Positions 28,578 to 38,326 of a DNA stretch of 64,000 nucleotides are shown here, piece by piece. A program made the translations under genes and the position numbers. Below the pieces are notes generated by a model. The model ran no database searches and was not told where the DNA came from. It saw only the letters and a program-made list of their open reading frames with translations. The stretch is from Antennarius striatus (taxonomy: Eukaryota; Chordata; Actinopteri; Lophiiformes; Antennariidae). Location: positions 25,834,501-25,898,500 of the forward strand of contig NC_090779.1 of NCBI RefSeq assembly GCF_040054535.1, in the 5' to 3' direction. Within the stretch, counting starts at the first letter, position 1. Every line of letters starts with the position of its first letter.

Positions 28578-31163
28578 TTATTTCCAGGGCCTGCAGCTCT
28601 GGACGCGGCGCCCCCCCCCCGATGAGCAGGAACTCAGGCGGCTCTGAGCGCCCGACGCTTTGGACCGACCGCTGCTGGACGACATGCTGCTGGACACGCG
28701 ACCTGCAGGGGACACGCAAAAACACCACATGACACATGTGACACGCGTGAGGCGATGACAGGGGCGTCCTCCAGGGGCCGTTCTGACCGCCGCCCCCCCC
28801 CGCTGACGCCACGTGGACTCACTGCTGGCGCTGCTGGGGGTGTAGACCTCCTCCAGCTGCTCCTGGATCTTGTTCAGCTCGTCCGGCGTGAACCTGCACC
28901 TCCTCTCCGCCGCCACCGGGGGCGCCGAGCTCCGCCTCCTCCGTGACGCCCCTGGAGACAGGCAGGAGGGGGGGAGGGAGCCCGTGGTCAGCCCCTCCGG
29001 GAACTTCTGGGCCACCACCTTCAGACCTGGAGGCAGAGGGTTTCATGTCAGAGTGGACACCCAGCAGGGGGGGTTAGGGTTAGGGTGGGGGGGTCCCCAC
29101 CTCCAGACAGCAGGAACAGGTTCTCGAACCCCCGCTGACACATGGACGTGGCCACCTGGATGGCCATCCTCTCGTCCTCGTCGTACACCACGATGATTTT
29201 CCCTGCAGCGTTTTTCTGCAGGTGGGGGTTAAGGTCGATCCGGGTGGGGGTCTGGGTGGGGAACAAACAGGAAGTGACCTCTGAAGGATACGTATTGCAG
29301 GATCTCCTTGGTGTAGGGGTTCATGGTTCGGGCCAGCATGGTGATGGGGAAGCTGGAGGCTGTGGGCAGAGGGGGGGTGAGGTGGGGGGGTCAGAACCGA
29401 ACACAGACCGGTTGTCATGACCGCACACTGGCGCCCCCTACCGCTGATGATATGGCAGCACTCATACTGGTCCCGGTCCCGGACGTCCAGCAGCAGGTAG
29501 GGGCAGTCGGGGTAGGGCGTGTCCCCCGGGTCCGGGCCCCTCGTCGTCTCCTGGGGGGGCCGCTGGAGGTTCAGTTCCCCGACGCCGGTGACGAGGCTGG
29601 GGGAGAGACGAGAGGCTGTTTGCACCTCTCCTCTACCTGTGTAGACCTGTGCGGCGGTGCGTTCACACGCCACCTGTGCGGCGGTGCGTTCACACGCCAC
29701 CTGTGCGGCGGTGCGTTCACACGCCACCTGTGTGGCGGTGCGTTCACACGCCACCTGTGCGGCGGTGCGTTCACACGCCACCTGTGCGGCGGTGCGTTCA
29801 CACGCTACCTGTGCAGTGTCGACCTGGCGGAGCGGCAGCTCTCCCGGGACTCGGCTGCCTCCTGAGGATCTGCAGGAAGCGGCGCCGGTGCTGACGTGTT
29901 GCTGCGTTCAGAGACCGACTCCAGGTCTCCTTCACACGCCACCGACACGCCGTCTGCACCAGAGAGGGACAGAGAGAAACTCTCCAGAACCTGAGCTACA
30001 ACAACTATGTGAGCGATCACAGATACATTCCTTTAAAGAGCTGACGATTGATTTGAAATGAAGCTGCCAATCCATTGCATTGGTAAATATTCAACATAAT
30101 ATTCCCCTTGGCCGTTCCGTTACCTGCGGGGTCGACTGATTCTCCATCAATAGTCTCATTCAGGCCTGAAACAGACGTTACCTGTAGAATCTGGTGAGAA
30201 ACACACACTTTAAATGATTGCACGAAAAGGCAAAGATTTCAAAAGTTCAAAGTGAATCCTGGAGTCGGTAATGGAATGTAAGAGCACGACTTTAGTGGAT
30301 CAGGATTATTGCTGCGTTTGTCGAGTCGCCTCTAAACATAAAGAGAACAGCAGACATAAGAAACTCACATCAGTACTCACCAGTTGTGCAAATGTTGTGA
30401 CCTTTAACCGCTTGAAGATTTCATCTTTTCTGTACCTGTAGTCTTGAAAATGGAAAATAAAGACCAACAAAACAATAATTTAATCCGTGAACAGGAGGAA
30501 GGATTCTGCTGAGTCTGGAGGGCTTGAAGCAAAAAATCCAACACTCACTTTTTTTAATGTCCTCCATTTTCTCCATGTACTTTGTGATGCTGCATCCTGT
30601 TGAATGAACAGAGAAGAGCATCGGTCAGGTTACGGAGGTGCTTTTCTACAGGTGTAACGAGCACATCTGTCACGTGACGTGGAGGTCACGTGTACCTGTG
30701 TCCAGCTTCGTCTTCACGTGTTCATACTTTGCGTTTCTCGGTGTCCATTTCGTCATGTACTGGGGAGACAACCGTTAGCGTCAGTCAGCTGCACACAGCA
30801 CAGGCTAACAGGCTAGCCCGGCTAGCCTCCTATTGGGGTCTGTTAATCAGGAGCTAGCAGCTAACGCAGCTAACGCAGCTAACGCTGCTAACGCTGTGAG
30901 GCTTCACGCGAGTTGATTCGGTATCGTTAACGGACCGGTGACACTGCTAACGGCTAGCTGTTAGCTACAGTTTGCTAACACTTACAGACAGTCGGTAGTT
31001 TTTTCCCCGACCCGACCTGCCCTAACAGTTTGTGACGTTATCGATTAAAAAATAATAAGAATTAAAGAAAATATCGATAACTCAATTTGAGCATTTGGAG
31101 AGTAAATTAATGAAATAAACTATTATTTACCTCCGCGCTGCCGATGCCCCGATACAGCGACAT
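28578..31163 (-). CDS. cep41: Centrosomal protein of 41 kDa (rhodanese-domain ciliary protein)
   Basis: Eleven exons on the minus strand: 31163-31131, 30759-30696, 30596-30549, 30442-30381, 30190-30124, 29953-29809, 29596-29442, 29359-29292, 29215-29101, 29026-28823, 28702-28578 (stop TAA). GT-AG introns and consistent phases give 361 aa (human CEP41 is 373). The start MSLYRGIG, the segment [20 protein letters not shown] and the C-terminus ending PWK are CEP41 signatures. A rhodanese-like domain spans about residues 165-265 ([48 protein letters not shown]). CEP41 localises to centrioles and cilia and is needed for tubulin glutamylation; human loss causes Joubert syndrome (family knowledge). 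It is head-to-head with poc1b. Exon 6 ends at a 27-bp minisatellite whose units repeat the splice-donor context. Confidence 0.96.
29647..29815. repeat. 27-bp minisatellite at the cep41 exon 6 donor
   Basis: About 6.3 copies of a 27-bp unit containing GTTCACACGCCACCTGTGCG. On the minus (cep41) strand each unit contains CACAG|GTGGCG; the copy used as the inferred donor of exon 6 (29809|29808) is CACAG|GTAGCG. The array lies in intron 6 immediately after the exon. Confidence 0.95.
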
Positions 31164-31857
31164 CTTTTACCCCGAATCCAAACATTACCGTTCAGTCCTA
31201 ATGAGCTGAACGCTGATTTGTCACAAATGTTCATCGACCAATCAGAGAGGCGGACACTGGGGAGCTTCTCCTACAGCGATTGGCTTGCTAGTTGCTTAGC
31301 AGCGGAAGACGCTACAACGGCTGGGGTGTGTTACATTTAAGGACAACATGGTAAACAGGAACTTTTAAAATAATAACGTTACAAAGTGGTGTTAGAGTAA
31401 AATTCAAGGTTGCGTGTGTGTCTGTGTGTATGCATTTTTAATAATCATTATCATTCGAAGGTAAGTCGTCATTATTTGTTAAGTATGTTAACAAATAATG
31501 AATTAAAACATCTTTCCGGTGGTCCTTCTTCCTTGTTTCCGTATATTTGTGAATATATCAGCTTCATTCGGTACAGGTGGCGATGGAAGTGATTAACAGG
31601 AAGCAGAAATAGCGGTTGTCAATAAATTAATCATTGAAACACAGACACCATTTCTAAAATCAGGTCATGTGATTGCGAGTGTGGAAGATTACGCTGCTGG
31701 AACGTGTCCCTGAACGCTGCTTATCTGTGCTCGACTGCTCAGGCCTGAGACGGTTACTAAAGGCGCTCAGTTTGACAGCCATGGAGGAGCCGTTCTGACG
31801 GAGGACCGTTCCGGATCGGTTTCCCCTCTAAGGACGCTTATTCCAGCTAGAACCGCC
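31164..31857. promoter_or_regulatory. Shared cep41/poc1b divergent promoter region
   Basis: 694 bases lie between the two start codons. Seen in it: inverted CCAAT boxes (CCAATCAG near 31239, GATTGGC near 31278) and GTTGCTTAGCAGC at 31291-31303. The last resembles the RFX X-box consensus GTNRCC(N)RGYAAC, with two mismatches and a 1-base spacer. RFX factors drive ciliary genes in vertebrates, and both flanking genes are centriolar/ciliary. A short upstream ORF (MEEPF) at 31781-31798 would lie in the poc1b 5' leader. Confidence 0.5.
31291..31303. promoter_or_regulatory. RFX X-box-like motif
   Basis: GTTGCT-T-AGCAGC is an imperfect inverted repeat, 10 of 12 positions matching the X-box half-site consensus by eye, placed about 130 bases from the cep41 start codon. 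Confidence 0.35.
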
Positions 31858-32575
31858 ATGGCGTCTGTATTGGTGAGCATAATGCTAAAGCGTTAGCATT
31901 TGTGTGTGTGTGTTAGCTTCAGCTACAGTTAGCTGAGTTGTCCCGAGTTTGTTAGCATTAGCCGCTCCTGAGCTAAGAGGATTTAACTCACCTGTCCTCC
32001 TCTCACGGCTCCCTTCACGTCCTGAGCGTCACTTAAAGTCACTTCCTCCCTAAGGTTCCTGCTCGTGGTTTCCTGGACACACCTGTGTTCAGTCAGGAGT
32101 CCCCCCCCCCCCCGTCAGCCGTCTCAGGTGGATTTCCACTCACCGGTTCAGGTGTTCACGTTGAAAGCGGCCGTTTCTTTCTGTTTCAGGACGATCCGGT
32201 TCTGGAGAGACAGTTCCGGGGTCACACGGATGCGGTCACGTGTCTGGACTTCAGCCCGAACCGGAAACAGCTGGGTAACCCCCCCATCTTCACAAACCCA
32301 CGCGTGATTCCACACATTAATGTCCGATATGATCATCTTCCTCCACCCCCCCCCAGCCTCGGGCTCCATGGACAGGAGCCTGATGATGTGGAATCTGACC
32401 ACCAAGTCTCACGGTTTCCGTTTGCTGGGCCACCATGACGCCGTCACGGGGGTGGAGTTCTCCCCCTCCGGTCACATGGTGGCCTCTTCCTCCAGGGACA
32501 GAACTCTGAGGCTGTGGACGCCCGGGTAGGGTCGGGTCACTGGGGCGGGGGTCAGACGTGGGCAGGTCCAGGCTT

Positions 32576-32628
<53 letters not shown>

Positions 32629-35600
32629 ACGTTCCACAGGAAGGGGGAGTCGTCCACGTCCACGCTGAAGGCCCACACCGGCGCCGTGGAGAGCGTGGCG
32701 TTCTCCTCTGACGGCCAGCGGCTGGTGTCGGCGTCGGCCGACAAGACGGTCAAGGTGTGGAGCGTCAACAGGAGGGTGTCCCTCTACTCCCTCAACCAGC
32801 ACACCAACTGGGTGCGCTGCGCCAGGTACGCAGATCCCCCCCCCCCCAGAGGACAGTGAGGGGTTGCGATCCCGGTAACCGTGGGTTACCGTCTCTTCCT
32901 TTCGGGCAGGTTCTCTCCAGAGGGGCAGCTGGTGGCGTCCTGTGGAGACGATGGGACGGTCCGTCTGTGGGACACGTCCACCAGACGCTGCATCAACTGC
33001 TTCAGTAACAGTGGGGGGTAAGTCATGGAACACCCCCCCCCACCTGATGTTTGATCTGCTGTGAGCATAGATCAAACATCAGGCAGCTGCGAGCATAGAT
33101 CAGGGGGGTCACAGTTAACTCATTTTCACATCAGCATCATGAGTCCTCAAAGGGCCAGATGTAACTAATAAATGTAACTAAATGTAACTCAGTGTAATGT
33201 AACTAAATGTAACTACTCCTTAATGTAACTAATAAATGTAACTAAATGTAACTCAGTGTAATGTAACTAAATGTAACTACTCCTTAATGTAACTAATAAA
33301 TGTAACTAAATGTAACTCAGTGTAATGTAACTAAATGTAACTACTCCTTAATGTAACTAATAAATGTAACTAAATGTAACTCAGTGTAATGTAACTAAAT
33401 GTAACTACTCCTTAATGTAACTAATAAATGTAACTAAATGTAACTCAGTGTAATGTAACTAAATGTAACTACTCCTTAATGTAACTAATAAATGTAACTA
33501 AATGTAACTCAGTGTAATGTAACTAAATGTAACTACTCCTTAATGTAACTAATAAATGTAACTAAATGTAACTCAGTGTAATGTAACTAAATGTAACTAC
33601 TCCTTAATGTTAAATAACTGAATTTATTAACTTTGTTCACAACGTTTCTGTCAGAGTTAAAATGGGCTGAACTACTGCATTGTGGGAAATGTAGTTTATT
33701 ATTTTTATTTTTAGACACTTATTTTTTAAACCTTTAATTCTCTCGCGGGCTGCACTAAATGATGTGGAGGGCCACATTTGGCCCCTGGGCCTTGAGTTTG
33801 ACACATGTGGCATAGATCAAACATCAGACACACCAGATGGGGGGGTCGTTGGTTCTACCCAGTGTGTTTCTTCTGTTCAGGGATGTCACCTGTGTGAGGT
33901 TTAACTCCAGTGGAACCTGCGTCGCCGCCTCGTCCACCGACTGCTCCCTGAAAGTCTGGGACCTTCGGACCAATGAGATCGTCCAGCATTACAACTGTAC
34001 GTCCGTTACCGTGGGAACAGATGTCAACACATCAGCTTCTGTGATTTCTTTCTATCATGTCTGGTTATGTGCAAATTTTTTTTCCAAAAGTTGACATTTG
34101 ACCTCTGACCCTTGGGTGTGGTTCAGTCTACAGGTCAGGGATCAACGGCTTCTCCTTCCACCCGTCCAACAACTTCCTGATCGCCGGCTGCACCGACGGC
34201 ACCGTCAAGCTGCTGGACCTGCTGGAGGGACGCGTGACCTATAACCTCCATGGACAGAAGGTGGCGCCGGTCCGTGCCCAACCAGACCGTCTGAGAGTGG
34301 GGGGGGGTCCGTTGGGTGGATCTGCTGGTTTTCATTGGCTCCTCTTCCCTGCAGGGTGATGTCAATGCTGTGGTGTTCTCTCGGGCTGGAGATTTCTTTG
34401 CCTCGGGGGGGTTTGATGCTCAGGTGTGTGTTTTGTGTGTGCGATCGATAGCTTGGGTCGTTCATCGGGTCTGTAGCCGCTGACACGGACTCCTCCGTCC
34501 ACCAGGTGATGGTGTGGAGGACGAACTTTGACACCAAGCCCTACCGGGATGTCCTGCAGGAGCTCAGCCGGAGGACGACCCCCGACCCCCCGCCCCATGT
34601 GACCGACGTGTACCCCAGGACGGCCCACCTCCATCATCCGCAGGCTACGGGTATCAAGGTGGGTTCTGGGGGGGTGGAGGGGGTGACGTGTTGTGAAGGA
34701 GGACAGCTGGACAGACTCCGTCTCTCCACAGATCACCTCGTCAGTGGCGAGCATCTGCTCCATCAGCCCCACCCGCTCAGGGCGGGTCGTCTCCACCAGC
34801 CCCACCCGCTCAGGGCGGGTCGTCTCCACCAGCCCCACCCGCTCAGGGCGGGTCGTCTCCACCAGCCCCACCCGCTCGGGGCGGGTCGTCTCCACCAGCC
34901 CCACCCGCTCGGGGCGGGTCGTCTCCACCAGCCCCACCCGCTCGGGGCGGGTCGTCTCCACCAGCCCCACCCGCTCGGGGCGGGTCGTCTCCACCAGCCC
35001 CACCCGCTCAGGGCGGGTCGTCTCCACCAGCCCCACCCGCTCAGGGCGGGTCGTCTCCACCAGCCCCACCCGCTCAGGGCGGGTCGTCTCCACCAGCCCC
35101 ACCCGGTTAGGGCGGGTCGTCTCCACCAGCCCCACCCGGTTAGGGCCGGCCCAGGCCGTCCAGAGCGCCCCGGTGAGTCCAAACCCCCCCACATTAGCAT
35201 GAGTTTCAGGCTGAAATGAGAAGTTATCTGGTGTGAAATGAGTTGAAATGAAGCGACTGGCTGCTCTAGTGTGTGGTGACCACCAGGTGGCGCCAGGGTC
35301 CCAGCAGAGGGTCCTCCAGGAGCTCAGCAGGAAGCTTCACTGTGTGTGAACTGTGTGTGTGTGAGAACAGCTTTATGGGCCTGAGTGGGCCTGCATCCAC
35401 ATGTGACAGGGGCGTGTCTCTGTGGGCGTGGCTGGAGTTTCTAGAATGAGATGCATTATTTAAATGTCCTTTATGTCTTCTCTTGGCTTTGATGTCTCTG
35501 TCCAGGTGACTGTTGTCAGCATCCTGACGCTCTGTAGCGCCTATGGAATGTGTCGTGACTCTTTGAGCAGCGTTTGACTCCTGGTCTTTGACTCCTGGTC

Positions 35601-36106
35601 TTTGACTCCTGGTCTTTGACTCCTGGTCTTTGACTCCTGGTCTTTGACTCGTCGCCTTTGACTCGTGGTCTTTGACTCCTCGTCCCGGTGGAAGTCCTTC
35701 CCTTTCGGGCCCCGCCCTACTTGTGTTAGTGTGGGAGGAAACAGAGTGGGCGGTCTTTAGGATGAACAGGTTGCTGCAAACTGGTGGGCGGAGCTAGGGA
35801 CCAGGTGGGCGGTGGCGTGGGGAGACGTGTGGACCATGATGGTCCACTGGGGCCTGAACCCAGTGGGTTCTGCAGGTTCTGGTCCATCTGGTCTGAAGAA
35901 ACTTAACCTTCATTGTTGAGACGCGATGAAGACGAGAGAAACCAGACAAACTGGACCTCAGAGAAGAACGTCACACGGGGGGGGTTAGTGTAGACTCAGA
36001 CTGCTGCTCTTCATCCTCCTCCTCCTCTGCTCTTCATCCTCTGTGAATGGCCTCGGTGATGCTGAATGAAAACGCAGCACTCGGTTCCTGTGAGAGATCA
36101 GACAGG

Positions 36107-36150
<44 letters not shown>

Positions 36151-37758
36151 GGCAGGAATCCACGTGCCGATACCGGGGAGCAGCCGCAGCTCTAAGAATA
36201 GACTGGAGTTCTGCCTGTTTGACTCGCTGCACACAGTCACACGGTTACACACACACACACACCACGCTCCTGCAGCTCATTACAGTGTGTGTGTGTGTGT
36301 GTGTCATGTCCAGGATGGGTTTGAGTAGCTGGTCTTGCTCCAGCCATTCACCACTTCGCCATGGGTGAAGTAAATTCCCGATTGGCTACCAGGTTTCTAG
36401 CCTGTGTAGCCTCAGTGCCGTTCTTATTTTTACGGAAAAAAGGCTAAAACTTAAAATTTTGTCGCTCGCTTTTTCCGCTAGCGAACGGCGCTAGCGCCAC
36501 TATTTCGGCATGCCGACGGAAATAGCCGAAGTGACCCGAACGCTCCCGATCATTAAATATGCACTGGGGTCATGACCTCCTCTCGTCCAATGAACAACAA
36601 ATAGATTGTTTTTTTACAAGCTGAACCCGTGAATTGGTGTAAGACAAGGTGAGGACCATCGATCAAAAGAATCCAGTGTTTTCTAGTAGAGTTTGTGTTA
36701 AAGTCCTCATTAATAAACAAATGGTGAATGCTGAGGGGGGGGGGGAGTGGAGACAGACCGATCAGAAGGTCAATGAAAGATATTATCAATACTTGTTTGT
36801 AGTCTTAGACTTTTGTTCCCTCTGACCAGCAGGAACTAAACTCTGTCATACCAATGGTGATGGTGGTGGTCAAAGTTAAAATGTCTCCTAGTCTCAGTAA
36901 ACTACCAGTAAACACTGAGTAATATTTAGTCTGACTGTATCTTCAGAGTGAATGAAGTTTTCAATGGTTGAATCTCACATTCATTCCTGCATCAAGTAGG
37001 ACAGAAATAAAGAGAGTTCAGCTCCAGCTGCTGGCTTTAGGGGGTTTTTGGAGGGAAACTGAACACAAGATTTTGTCCTCAGAATGCAGGAAAACAACCC
37101 CATTTTCAAAAACACCCCCCTGGACTCCCCCGGGGGGGGGTGTGCCCCCCACGCCCCCCACAACGAGCGTTGGTGGTCAGCGCTGCACCCCTGTCTTGGA
37201 CAGGGTCTTTCTGTGGTTCACTCAGTTCTCTCACACTGAGCTGCAGTGGTTAGTCACCAGCTCCTGGTGCTAGACCAGAGTAGGGACCCCCCCCGTACTA
37301 CTCCTCCTGTCGGTTCACATTTTCATTAGTGACCCCCCCCCCATCCATGTCCCTCCTCCTCCTGTTGTATTCCCCCCAGCATCAGAGCCCCCCCCCCCAA
37401 TGATGGGAGTGTAGGTGGGAGGGGAGGGACGGGGGGTGCTACTGTCCTGAGGTGGGATGGGGTCCCCCCCCCATCCTAGTGACCGTCCTGTTCTAAATTT
37501 AGCTCCAGCTCTTCTCTTCCTGTTTCCTCATTGGCTGGAAACATGACGCTGTTAAAGGTGGGCGTCGCCCGTGGGCGGGGAGGAGAGGCACCTGGCCCCG
37601 CCCCCATTAGGGAGGAGGTTGTTGGTTCTACAGTGGTCATGTGTTCAGAGTGGAGTCAGGCGGGGGCTAAGTGTGTGGGTCTTTAAGGGGGGGTTAGGTA
37701 GCAGAATGTTAGATTGGGTTTCCTGCTCCATCTCTGGTGTCCCCACAGACGTCCACTG

Positions 37759-37793
<35 letters not shown>

Positions 37794-37933
37794 TGTGTGT
37801 GTGTGTGTGTGTCTGTGTGTGTGTGTGTGTGTGTGTGTCTGTGTGTGTGTGTCTGTGTGTGTGTGTCTGTGTGTGTGTGTGTGTCTTGGCATTGCATATC
37901 CAGTTTGACGGTTGGACCAAGTATTCCTGTTGG

Positions 37934-38012
<79 letters not shown>

Positions 38013-38178
38013 CCATCTTCCTGTGCAGGAAGTTGAGGATTGGATGGCCGGAGGTGTAGATTCCAGATTTAAGAGCTGAACACGAGTGACACGACGGAAA
38101 CGGGCTAAAGATAGCAGCCACTGGGGGTGGGAGGGGGGTGGGGGCACTTTCACCAGGACAAGGACTCCCAGAGGCTGC

Positions 38179-38217
<39 letters not shown>

Positions 38218-38289
38218 GAGTCCGTTACACACCAGTGAACATGCTTGAGCGCCGTCACTGAAAGAGATTCTGACACATGTATTTATAGC

Positions 38290-38326
<37 letters not shown>

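Noticed and set aside
29080-29781. Minus-strand 233-codon frame starting in the 27-bp repeat and reading through cep41 exon 7
   Set aside because: It crosses intron 6 and runs out of the homologous frame after the exon 7 donor; only the exon 7 part is coding.
34362-35200. 276-codon and 145-codon minus-strand frames with [11 protein letters not shown]- or GWWRRPALS-type repeats
   Set aside because: Antisense readings of the poc1b exon 10 minisatellite; no splice context or homology supports a minus-strand gene.
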